Shown here: piece by piece, positions 1 to 11,495 of the stretch
Position numbering within the stretch: position 1 is the stretch's first letter
Layout of the letters: each line of letters opens with the position of its first letter
NCBI GenBank assembly: GCA_000507305.1
Contig: DF241035.1
Coordinates: 1 to 64,000 of the forward strand
Source of the DNA: Breviolum minutum Mf 1.05b.01
Taxonomy: Eukaryota > Sar > Dinophyceae > Suessiales > Symbiodiniaceae
Length of the DNA stretch: 64,000 nucleotides
Direction: 5' to 3'
Made by a program: the position numbers and the translations under genes
The notes under the pieces: generated by a model
The model's input: the letters and a program-made list of their open reading frames with translations, nothing else
Told to the model about the DNA's origin: nothing
Databases searched by the model: none

Positions 1-2942
1 GGGGGGGAACGCGAAGCAGCATGGTGACCTTGCCCAGCACGGGCGTCCAAACGTAAGGGGGAAGTCCGAGGAAAGTAGAATGTTTAGAAGAGACATCTTC
101 AAAGCATGCACGCATAGACGCAATGCATAGATCAAGGCTGTGGTCGTCATGCTAAGATGCTTTAGAGCAAGTCAAACAGAACGGCACCAGACCCGCCCGA
201 AAGTGGAGGGGTTAGGAGCTTTCAGCATCATTCAGCCTCTACGTCCGGTGCACGCCCCAAACACTCATCCAGACCGCCTGTCATCCGTACACTCTGTAAA
301 AGAGTAAAAGAAGACTAAACGGCACAATAAATAAATTACATTCTAGCCACCTGCATGCTGACGATCTGGTTAGAAATTGTATCAAGCGCATAAAGCAAGG
401 CAAAAATATACGGTTGTGGACCTCCGCTCTTTTGAAATATCTACAGTAGAAAAAAATAGCATATTTGCATATATTTGCAATGTTCTGCTCGGAATCTAGA
501 AGGCATCACCACATTGCCCGGAGCAAACACTCGAAAAATGGCCCAACTTCACACCGGGGTATTCCTCGACTTTGGACAATTTCGTCACCCCCAAACTCCA
601 TCCTAGCCTCGCTGCTGGATTTCGTGAAAGGTGGGGAGTTCCCTCCTCACATGCATCTGAATCAGACCCTGCTGCACAAAGCAGCAATGGAAAGAAGCAG
701 AACAACCATAGATTTACCATGGCAGCGGTATTGAAAGAAACTGCAGTTGCAGTTAAGGTTCGAACAGTTATGAGGCTTGAACGCTTGGGCAAACAGTTCA
801 GAATACAAAACAATCTGGCACTACAGAAGCTTCCAAGCACTCAATTTGATGCTGCAGTCAGCAGCAAATCAGAAAATCTTGTCTATGCACAAGCTTTCAC
901 CTTTTCCCTTTCGATATCGTCCAAGCACAGCCAGAGTGGCACATACTCACTTTGGTGCTACTCTGGTGTAACTTGATGAAATCTTGAGCAAATGGGTGCA
1001 ATCTTAGCAACCAAACTATCGGCCTGTGTGAAACTGGAAGCCACGATGACTAAATTCAAAGTTCACCCGTGGGTCGTTTCAGTTCGTCTGTCCCTTCTCT
1101 ACAAATCATCTAGAATGTCCCGACATTGACATCACCGACACATTTCGTGGCGGCTCCCTTGTATCCCATCCTAACCCTAAAGTGGTCGTCAAATTGTTAC
1201 AGAAAGCAGATGAAAGCAGTGGAAGCAAAATGAAAGGCTCCGCCTTTTCACAAAGGTCTGCTTTGCAGTCCATCGCTGGCGAATACCAATCATGAACTTC
1301 CCTGCACATTTCATCATATTTCATGCGATGCACCGCGTGAGCGGGCGAATTCAATCCTAAAGCAACTGAGTTACGTCCAAAAGGACATCGACATCAGAAC
1401 ATCAGCTCAACGAAAATCGAAGTTCTCTTTTACGGAGTCTCTCGCCGGCTCACTCATCCTCAAAGTCCTCTGGGTAGACGCCATCCTTACCCTGAATTTC
1501 AACCACTTCTTGAAGTAGAAGTGAATTTGGAGCAAACACGTACAACTATACAACCCATGCCTTGCCGGGAGATTCCTTCGGCGCAAGCCCGACAAGACAG
1601 CCAGTGCGCAAGCCATGTACTAATGGATCGTGCAGTCACATCAGAATCCTAGCCTCAAGATCAACATCTGCTGGCGATGCAGTGATGCCTGAAACTTTGA
1701 TAGGCATGGAATGCGTCTTTTGTTCATGTCTTTTGGACGTTTTGTAAAAAGGTCCAGTATTTTTCATCTTTTTTCATCTTTTTGGATATCCATGTCCAGC
1801 GTGTTCATTTTCGGTGCGCACGCCTCGAGGATCAGGCCTGGCAAATTCAAGGTGTGAAGGTGTGAAGGTGTGACGTGGTCGAATGCCAGAAATTTACCAC
1901 GCCACAATTCAGCCAGGCGTTCACTGCTGCCTCTCAAAGTTGGAGCCGCCAGAAATATCCGTGTCTGTGACTAAATGATACAAGAATGATACAAAAATTC
2001 AAAGAACATAAGCTACTGTACAATCAACGATAAATATATGTAATATATCTATGTAGCCTATGTCTATGTATATCCAGGATAATGTATCTCAATATATCTT
2101 TATTTTGTATGTCAAATTATATAAATTATCCGAATGTATGAAAAATCATTGGGCATGCTGTATCAGAGATATCCATCACATCGCACTGGGTTTCAAGCAT
2201 CTTTGGAGTCGGTTCTGGACACACGGAAGGTGACTGGCCTTGACAAAGCTTGCCCCAACGGAAGCACCGAAACACCCATGTGAATCCATGTGAATCCATC
2301 AAAATTCATCAAAACATACCAAGACGGAGTCACACATCAAGCTAACACAGTCTACTGAGAGTTTAGTATCATTTGCTCAGGACATACAAATCGTAACCAA
2401 ATAATATCACTAATATATCAATAATGTCAATCATGAATCATCAACGATACCCTGAGATTCTTCACAAAAACACATCTTTCTTGAACAATGGCTCAACATG
2501 AGCCCACTGGCCTCAGCTTAATGCCTCGGTAGAATTCTGGCCGCTCAAAAGATGTGCAAATGCTAATTGCATTTCTTACAATTGCTGTGGGACATCAAAT
2601 AAGATCAAGGTCAAAAAAATTGTCAAAACATGTAAGCTGAGCAAGAAACCTTCATCCAACAGCTTCTTGTTCTGGTCCGTTAGATTCTCAATCATCCGTT
2701 CGCATTCATCCACCTCATCCGTCCGAAAGTGGAGTGAAGAGTCACTGCATTTCGAACATATGTTTGACTTATAAGGAATGGAGCAAAAGTGGAACAGTGG
2801 GACTGAAATGCCTTCTCCTCAAACTCCTCCTTGACTTCGTTTAGTTGATCAGTCAGGTACACATAGCCTGTCATCTCAAGAGCACAGTCACCAAGTGAAC
2901 ATGCAGTGACAAAATGCACCAAATGCTGCACATCAGCTTCAC
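1..2942. repeat. Segmental duplication, copy 1 (kinesin 3' end)
   Basis: This block is nearly identical to 11,496-14,855 in direct orientation, starting with the G-run followed by AACGCG in both. Differences are scattered substitutions plus a few indels: copy 2 has a third GTGAATCCAT unit near 13,780, about 20 extra bases near 14,415, and about 390 extra bases at 13,867-14,257. Similarity stops near 2,942, just after the shared CATCAGCTTCACAG. The left edge lies outside the window. The copies are too similar to be old. Confidence 0.93.
1450..2930 (-). pseudogene. Truncated kinesin tail (copy 1)
   Basis: The block holds the same tail exons as the intact kinesin: a coiled-coil exon at about 2,760-2,930 (TDQLNEVKEEFEEKAF), one at about 2,655-2,745 (DEVDECERMIENLTDQ) and the last exon ending in VYPEDFEDE, with its stop at 1,450-1,452. 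It lacks the roughly 390-base stretch that in copy 2 carries the exon QDLGEARRKLAEAEKAK. No motor or other upstream exons occur between 2,943 and 5,436. I infer a duplicated and damaged 3' end, not a working gene. It could still be read as a 3' extension of a neighbouring transcript. Confidence 0.7.
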
Positions 2943-5436
2943 AGAAACATTTGCATATGGGCTTTTAAGTATTTATGAGTTCATCCCACACCGATCGTTT
3001 TATCTAAGGTCCTTAAATGACTTGGAAACTCGATCCAAAACCTTGATGGATCTGCGCGACAAGATTGCCAATCACCAGGCTCATGTTCAAAAGATGTATA
3101 AATGAAAATTCTATCGGCATGCCTTTATGGAATTTTATGGGCTCAGATCTTCGCAGCTATGAAAACATCGTACAACTATATACTATATACGCAAAATGCT
3201 GTTTGCTCAAGGGGCCTTGGACACCTATAAATAGTAATGGTCAAAACCAGCAGCTAAAGCCGGAGGATCTGACAAGCCTCAATGAAACTTCCCGCAGGTT
3301 GCCCAAGCCTTCTTCCAGTAGATCGACTCGATGTATCTATGCCTCAACTGTTCCAGGTTTTCCAAAGCAACCATGGAGCAGAACAAACTCAAGAAGTTTT
3401 ACCCTACAGTGAATTGTACCAATGAAGTCCAATGAAGTCATGTGTATCCAATGCTCGACTAATATTTTCCCATGTGAATGGTTTCCAATATCTTCACAGC
3501 TTCTCTCCAGGACAATCTTGAAGCCCGAGAAAAAGGAAAAGCCTTACTGATCACAAGAAACAAATCTCACTTGGATCTCAACCCAGATTGAACCGCATCG
3601 TCAATGTAGTAAAGTATATAGAGACCAAGCAGCGCAACGTTTTGCAAAACCACTTTACATATTGTATGAGGGTTTTTTGCACATATCAGCCGACTTTCAT
3701 GAAAAGGGATCGATATTTGATCACTTTTTGGTGAGCTCAACCTCGGCCTTTGCCTTGGGCGCAGTGGCTTCAGGGACCATGTTTTCCCTTCTGTGACTTT
3801 TCTGGTTCTGTTTCATCATTTTTGGCCGGTTCATTTTCCCATGCAGCGGCCCCAACCCTGCTACTGTGTGGGGGGTGGAGTAGAAACTGTAGATAGCATC
3901 TGTGTGCAGGAGGGCATTAGGGGTTAATATGGAAAGCAAATGAAACCAAATCTCATCATCTTGGTCTTTAAAAAAAGATAGATTCCATGCTATATCCGGC
4001 TATATCCTTATTCTCTTTATAGAACGCCGCTTACAATGCTATGGCTGGCTTTTGAAAATTCAACATCAAGGACCTGCACCGTAACTTAGGAGTGCACCAC
4101 ACTCAGGTCAGGTGAAGAACCTGGCCAAGACATCGAACCCAGCTGCACGTGCTGCGAATGCTTCGAAGGGGGTGGGGCGTCCCTCAAACATCGTTTGGGG
4201 GTGTTTTGGAAAAACATCCACTGGTAGTGATTTAACTTTCAATCATGTTACATTAATCAACATATATTCCAAGGAATCATCTACATAAGCTTTGAAAGAG
4301 GGAATAGACAAACCGCTTCCATCTCTGTTTCTCAAAGCCTCTGCATTGAAACGTTTTTGCTGGGCCATGGATCCCTAAAAGATTTGGCCACATTTTGGGA
4401 ATGCTATGAAGTTCATTTTGGTGACCGTCCTCATTAGAGGTGCTGAATGGGTAAAGTATGCTTGGACAGGGGCCGAGGCTCGCCCTTTGAGACGGGCAAA
4501 ACGTTTGCTACATGTTCCTGGTTGTGATTCTATTCCATTCAGTACCGGGAGAAGCCAAAAATGGTGATGGATTTTCCAAACTTCTGCATGCAATAGTTGA
4601 TGATTTCATGGAGCTGTATGAGCAAGGCCCTTCAATCTTAAGGGGGATTGGCCCACGCTGGCAAAACTCGGAAACTTGCAACAGCACTTTCTGGAAAATG
4701 GCAGGCCTAAGACAAGCTCCGCCATGTGCCATCTTTGCAAAGCTCGTATGGTAGGAGTGGATTACGAAGAGAATGACATCAACTCCAAATGGTATGAAAG
4801 CAATCTTCAAGAAAGACCACGGTCCCATCCTTGTGATTTCATGCGTTTGCCTCTTCCATGTTGGCTCTGCAAGTGTATTAGGTGTTGGAATCAGCATCTT
4901 TTTTTACATTATTTTACTGCAATGTCTTTTTACTGGGCTTTGTAGCAGTCTGTGGATGTTCAAGTATGTTCCCTTAAAGTAGAATACTATAGTATACCTG
5001 ACATGTTTGACTCTTGAGCCACATCTGGCCCTCATTGACACCGGGGGCTGGTCATGGTGATGTGCCAACCCAGTTCACAAAGATACATGATGAACTCCAA
5101 TCTTTTTGCAAAAGATTGCCTAGGTGCCCCGAAATCCTCCCAGTGGGGATAGCATACTGTAAATCCAATGTCCATCCAAGTTGTAGTGCACCACATGCTT
5201 GGACAAAACTTTCCCATAAACACTTGGACTCCAGCCCCTCAGAATGCCACAAACAATCCGCGGGCCATCGCCCCTTTTCCAACCAAATCATATGAAAGTG
5301 GTAATTCTCTCTGAAATTTGTTTTTCTACATTGTCTAACATGTATATCATGTATCAAAAATTCGGAGGCACCGTGCGCCTTGCGTTTTCTCGCCGAGTAT
5401 TCCTTCGGGGATGTCTGCAAGCAGATTTGCTGCATC
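2943..5436. other. Intergenic region with possible decayed element
   Basis: No gene is supported here. A plus-strand stretch at 4,512-4,860 reads in two overlapping frames, giving KLLHAIVDDFMELYEQG and then SSAMCHLCKARMVGVDYEEN. The CHLC spacing recalls cysteine-containing transposase-like proteins common in dinoflagellates, but the frame break and lack of further match leave this weak. A minus-strand tail at 3,721-3,850 ending in KAKAEVELTKK is equally unproven. The remainder is A+T-rich with nothing recognisable. Confidence 0.35.
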
Positions 5437-8400
5437 TTATGTGCCGCCTAAATAGTGTTGGCTGTAGGCATCCATGTCTTGAATCTTGCACTCCATCAAG
5501 GATCGCCCAAATGTCGTGAAATCATTACGTGGTCCGGGAGAATGATCTCCATTCCACTGGATAATCTCATTTGTTCTGTCATCTCCTACAGTGGCAAAGG
5601 ACAAGTGCTTGCCATCCACATCGCCCACACGAAAGTTGCCAATCTGCAAAAAGCGATCACCAAAGCCAACACCAACTGGCTCAGTACGAGGACGTCTCCA
5701 CAAATGGTTACCTCTGATTGGACCATCACGGACCTCGCCCCTGTAATTCCAAATGGATCCTTGCCAACCACTAGAATGCTCCAAGACCAGGTGAGCAGAA
5801 TCTGATGTTCCAAGACGAAATTGTCCAAACTCCATGAACATGTCACCAAACTTGATAAATCCTGGCGAAGGTTGAAGTGACCAGAAGTTGTACTTGGAGT
5901 GAATGCCACTGCCCGTCAATACCTTTCCTTCATGTGTCCAGACCACCGCTGTTTTACCTTCAAAATGTGTGATGGCAAAGTGCTTGTCATCATGCCAGCA
6001 ACCAAGGCGCCATTTGCCCAGCTGGATCCATTTGTCACCCATGAGAATGCCGGTACAGGTGCCAAAGGCTTCCTGGATGCCTGAACAATGCCATTGTGGA
6101 TATCGATCATCTCTGATTTGGCCCCAAGAAGTACGAGGACCTGGAAGCAGTAGGGCGGATAGCGGATAGCGTGTCAATGTGGAACCAGTGGTAAGATGTG
6201 TGATAACAGCACAGAGGCACAGAGGCACTACGAAGAAAATGTGCAAAAGCTGTGCAAAAAAAGGGCGTAAAAAGGTGCTGCACACGTTCACCACATTTTT
6301 TATGCGACCTATGCGACTTATTGATTGTCTTTGCGTCTTTGCTGTTCTTTTTCGGCACTGCAAAAGACTTACACTCCGATCTGTTGCCCTCATTTAGACT
6401 TGTTTTGCATGGTGTGAGCTGCTTTTTTGTTTGGCTGCGTGGGCTCCTTTGATTAGGTTGACGAGAAGTTGGGTGGCACTTGCAATGCTAGAAGCCTAAA
6501 TCTTGAAGTATAATTCTGCAGCTGTCTGTCGAGCCTAGTGAGTTCTTATCATTCTGCAGGGCAGAAAAAAAGTTTCTATAACCATAAGTACATTTGGAAG
6601 AAGAACTTGAACTAAAACGGTGCGATAAACATGTTGCGGGAAATGTTGGGAAAATTGCACTGTGTGTACTAAGCTGCCGTGTAAAATGCCCCTAGATAGC
6701 CATACCTGCAAATCTTGCCGCCAAAACAACAAACAAACCGCATCAGATCGCTGGAATCAAGGGCAAAGGCAACTGGTGAGTTGGTACATTCAACTGTTGC
6801 TGCTGATACCGATTCCACAAATTGGAAGATGTATCAAGATGTGCTATGCATGGAAGATAATGCAGACCTGTCCAATGCAAAAAGGTGCTGCTCTGTCTGT
6901 TGAATTTGTTGACATTGGTCAAATCTCTTCACATCTCTTCACCATGTGAGGATGTAAGGTTATTTTACAATTTTACCTAACATTTCCCGTTTCCACGAGT
7001 GCCTGGATGCAACTCTCCATCACCTCTCCAAATCTGCATAGTTTGCCCATCTCGATGTACTGCAGTGAGATGCCAGCCATCCACATCACCGATGCGGAAG
7101 TTGCCAATCTGTAAGAAGCGATCACCGTAGGTGATACCCTCGACAGGACCGATGCTCCGATCCCGAAGTCCATGATTCGTGGAGGGGCCGTAGATGGTAT
7201 GTCCATCGTTGCGGAAGATCACGGAGGTCCATCCACTGAGGTGGGAAAGGGTAAGGTGATTTCCATCAAATTGGCCAAGGCGATGGGTGCCAATTTGAAT
7301 GAAACTTTTCCCAAAAGAAATGCCAAAAGGAAAACCATAACTTCTGCTCCATGCATTCAATTCAGTCAAGGGCCCATCCGATCGCCTCCCATCCCAATCA
7401 AAGATCTGGGCTGTTTTGCCATCCTTGTGGGAGATTGAAAAACGCTGATCGTCCCATGCTGCCAAACGCCAGTTTCCAAGCTCAATGAAGCGATCTCCAA
7501 ATTTCCCAAAGTTTGCGATGCCATCCAAATTGCAAGATCCATAGGCCAATTCTGAAACATCATCACATGTCCATGGCACTGGGTGCTTGTCTCGTGTCCA
7601 ATGGCTGAAATCAGTACGAGGACCTGGAGAGTGCTTTCCATCCCCCTCATAGATCATGCTACACTGTCCAGTACCCACATGAATCACTGTAAGATGGTAG
7701 TCATTTCCGATGTCTCCGATGCGGAAGTTGCCGATCTGGATGAATCCATCACCTGAATGCAGTTCCAATGTTCGGTGGCTCGGAAGGGAGGGCTAGTCAG
7801 CTGGTCAGGGAAGGCGTTGGTCAAGCCTTTCGAGTCGGGTTAGGGTTGAAAGGATTGGATTGAAAGTCCATCTACTAAGTCTCCATTCCAAATTTCAGGA
7901 TTTCCAGCTACACCCCTCAAAGCTATTCCCAATAGAAATCCGTCCGCGCCGGTAGGTGTAAAAGGCCGTGTCTTCTCGCAGGCACTAAGAATGTCAGCTT
8001 TAGCTGAATTGGCAAGATATACATGGTGCATTTTACCCGCATTTTAGGCACATGTTAATTTTGGCGTCTTGGCATCTGGCCAAAAATGTCTATTCTTCTT
8101 GCAGGGATTTCGACTGCCACACTACCACTAAAATCAATCCTTTTTTGCTTCTCAGCTTTGAAAATAAAAGTGATGAATGGAAGAAAACACCGCTATTTAC
8201 GATGATATGTTCTGTGTGACAAGACGCTGCATTTTTCGGAGGGCCCAGCAACATGTAAGCAGTGTTTTGGGAACGTTTTGCATTTGACACCACGAAAACG
8301 TGGTAAATATCGGTGTTTTTTGTTTACAGAGGTGCAAACATGCTGCACAACGCATGGTTTCGGTACACCCAACACCACATGACACAACTCTTTGATGCCT

Positions 8401-11285
8401 GTGCTACAATCATCTCTGAAACGAAGCCCTTTTTCTGGTAGAGGATTCCCATTGTGTTTGAGGATTCCCATTATGTTTACCACAGATGTTAAATAAAATG
8501 TTGAAGCGCAGAGTCCCAACAAAGACCGATCTCTGAAATTCTTGACAGTGTATAATTCTTCACATTTTCACTTGATCCATGGATGTGGCATAGCCCAGAC
8601 ACCATAGAGAATGCCTTGTGCTGGTCCTTCTGGGCGATCCCATGTGGTATACTCCTCGTATCGAGGACCCTTGATCACATTTCCATCAGATTTCCACACC
8701 ATTTGTGTCCAACCATTTTGGTGTGCAAGGGAAAAATGATCATCATCCACAGCACCAAGACGCCACTTTCCAATTTGGACAAATTGGAAGCCAAACAGAA
8801 TAGCTCGAGACTTACTAGTTCCACGATCATTCCAAACATTGAAGTCCTTTCTTGGACCAGGGCTTTCATTTCCATCATGCTTCCAAACCATCGAAGTCCA
8901 CCCATTCTTGTTGGAAATGGAGAAATGATGGTCGTCCATATGTGCCAACCTGAAAGCTCCCAGCTGCATGAAACGATCTCCAAACTGGACATTGTGATGA
9001 CAAGTTGCAGAATGTTGGAGCAATTGCACTGGCCCAGTAATCTGAACTGTCTCACTCACTTGCTCGGCTGGCAAGATCTCCACTGTGGGTGGTGGCGCGC
9101 GACCGGCATGTTTACAACCCAATTCTGTGGCGCAGCTAGCACCATCAAAGCCAGGAGTTTTGAAAACCGTTTCACAAAACAGTTTGGTGGGTGCCAGCAA
9201 TTGCATGGATGGTGTCTCAAAGTCCAAACCAATATTCGGCATGAGGCCACTCCAAATGTCAGCAGCACCACGAGCTGCACTCATCAAGGTATCCTTTGCG
9301 AAACTCGCACCTGTCAGATTGAACAGCATGATTCAGTATGATTAGAAAACAAAGAAAAGTAAGCAACTTAATATCGACACTTGGACTGCATGGATGTACA
9401 TGAAGCATCCAAATTCAGAAACACAATCTCACACAACCCAGCCTGGGATACACATGGCTTTACCCATAATCATGTCCCAAAGCATGCTTGCTGCTTGCAA
9501 CATACCTTCGGTAACCGCATCTTGCACCCATTTCGAATCCAAAGCTGCCGTGATGAACTTTGGCAGTCCAAAACCTTGGATATCCACATCAGCGTAGAGA
9601 TTCAGAGCGGCTGCACCACACATTTCAATAATTGGGGCTACACCGGTGCGATTCAAATGCTGAACCTCTCTGAAGATCATATTCTGAGCATCTTCAACTT
9701 CAAGAAGAGATGGAGATGAATACGAAATGGTGCCTTGCGCTCTTGCTTCTGCATGGAACATGGGGTTGATAGCCACCGGAACCCCAGGCAAGGGCCAAAT
9801 GGTTAGCACAGGACCCAAGCCAACACGAGTTGATGCAGAGGAGCTTGCTGCAATAGCAAATCCTTGTTCATGCGAGATCGATGGCGTCTGGAAATCAACA
9901 TCTGCCCGGCCCGAGGGGTTCACCAATACGGAGCCTCCCACGTTGAAATCTGCACTGGCTGAGATCTCCACAGTTCCTGTTAAGGTACCCTTCACTTCAA
10001 ATTCTGCGACCATCTGAAGAATGATGGCTACACAAAAAAATCCAGCACAGGCAATTTTCGTGATTGGTCTCTTAGGGAAATGCTTTTCCATCGCGAGGGC
10101 ACAGCTTCCTTGGCCCGAGACATAAGCATCCACTGAAGCTCGGGCAGTCCCGTCGATGGAAAGCTCCGTATCGCCATTGGTTCCAAGCTTGATTTCCACC
10201 GTGGGATCGAATTGCACGAGTGCTTCCATGGCCAATTCCAAAGAAGTTTCGCAAGATCCTCGTGGGGCTCTTGTCTTCTTGCTTTTCAGCGCTTGATTTT
10301 GTCTCAATGTTCCTGAGGTACCAAAAGATGTTCCGTCTTTCCGATGACATGCAACTCAAAACATGCAAGACTAGCAACGTTTCAAGATTCAAAAGAACAA
10401 AAAGTATCCACAAAGAATAATGGAAACAACATCATGATCCAAGTCTCCCGTCTTCTTGTTGCCCTGTTCATACTCCTTTCCAGGCATTTTGGTGCGATCA
10501 TTGCTGCTCTTGTCTCCAGCTTCATAGTTTCCTTCATAAGTATAACCGAAACCCTTGGAGAAAAGACCCGCCGGCGAGAAGGAACATTTGATGGTCACGC
10601 CAGACAAGCTAACATCCACTTTGCTGCCTTTTTCACAATCACACACATCACCCAGAATGGTATCACACAATTGTTCACCAGGATCTTGAGTGAGACAATT
10701 GAGCAAATTCTTCAAATCCTCCCAAACAGCTTTGGCAAAACCTACAGCCAAAGCAGGGAGAGCTGTGACAGCCTCTCCCAACTTTGAAGCTGCATCAGCA
10801 AGCCTGTTGCCAACTTCAGCAGTCAACTTGGCTCCTTGACTAATCGCAAATTTGGCTGTTGACAAGTAAACTCCGCCCAGGGCTACAGCTCCTTTTGCAA
10901 TGGCTTGGCCCACCTTCGAGACAACACGTCCGATTTTCACCAGTTGCCCACCAAGGGAATTCGCCAAGTTCCGGACGCTGCTGGGCAAAGCCTTGACCGT
11001 GGTGACGGCCGTATCCACAATGTGATCACCCACAAGGACGGCTGCGTTGCCAATGATACTGCCAACTTGCAACCCAGCATCCTTCAAGGTGGTCCCAAAA
11101 TCTTTGGCAAGGTCACCAATCATTCCACCAAAGCTTTCGAAAACATCCACCAAACCCTTGGTGGTAAGCGTGGAATCCATGAGATTTGAACGCCCCGACG
11201 TAGCGCGGTAAGCACGTTTTGCACGCACCGTCAGGGCACTTTGAAGGGCTGCCAAAGGTGCCCTAGCGGGCGACTCCAGCGACAC
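5437..11285 (-). CDS. Secreted/surface-like beta-repeat protein, function unknown
   Basis: I do not recognise this family. Five large exons fit one reading path: about 10,400-11,285, 9,450-10,325, 8,603-9,315, 7,003-7,752 and 5,437-6,140. The first begins after an AG acceptor at about 11,286; its first in-frame ATG is at 11,180 (MDSTLTTKG), so an upstream exon may exist. The N-terminal quarter is alanine- and glycine-rich and helical (DLAKDFGTTLKDAGLQVGS), followed by a cysteine-bearing segment. The second exon is beta-rich with one hydrophobic stretch (CAGFFCVAIILQMVAEF). The last three exons carry about nine copies of a 50-60-residue repeat. The junction 8,603/7,752 is GT-AG and 7,003/6,140 is GC-AG; both restore a repeat unit exactly. 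The stop is at 5,437. Exons of 700-900 bases contrast with the tiny exons of the neighbours. A carbohydrate- or surface-binding role is only a guess. Confidence 0.75.
5490..9000 (-). repeat. Coding region of nine ~50-60-aa beta repeats
   Basis: Each unit runs roughly G-D-x-F-x-Q-I-G-x-[FW]-R-[LI]-G, then D-x-x-H-[FL]-S, then H-x-x-G-[WK]-T, then [IV]-[WF]-x-x-D-G, then G-P-R. Examples are GDRFMQLGAFRLAHMDDHHF, FGFQFVQIGKWRLGAVDDDH, GDRFIELGNWRLAAWDDQRF and GDRFLQIGNFRVGDVDGKHL. I count two units in exon 3, four in exon 4 (the first begins across the splice) and three in exon 5 after the end of a shared one. The aromatic/Gly-Asp pattern suggests a beta-propeller or trefoil blade; this is inference. 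Confidence 0.85.
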
Positions 11286-11495
11286 CTGAAAATGCACTGA
11301 TCAGCAATGCATAAGATGCATACAAAATCAGGTCCAAAATCGGAGAAAAAAATCCGACTTCAAAATTCCTGTCGAAAAAAATCGGACAAAATCTAGTTCC
11401 TAATTATCCAGCCTCGGAAGTATCGTTGTATTGATCTTGTGCTTGAAGATCTGCAGGACGCACTCCAAGCTGTTTTTGTAGCAAGCACCTGACCA
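11286..11495. other. Spacer upstream of repeat-protein gene
   Basis: About 210 bases between the first recognised exon of the repeat-protein gene and the start of duplication copy 2. A minus-strand stretch at 11,400-11,490 stays open and could hold a short 5' exon, but no start or motif supports it. Confidence 0.4.

Noticed and set aside
1106..1354. 82-codon minus-strand ORF, identical in both duplication copies (also 12,595-12,843)
   Set aside because: It lies downstream of the kinesin stop, lacks a family and is conserved simply because the duplication is recent.
4512..4945. Plus-strand transposase gene
   Set aside because: Only two short segments in different frames recall CHLC-type proteins; there is no start, no further domain and no terminal repeats, so it is reported only within the intergenic entry.
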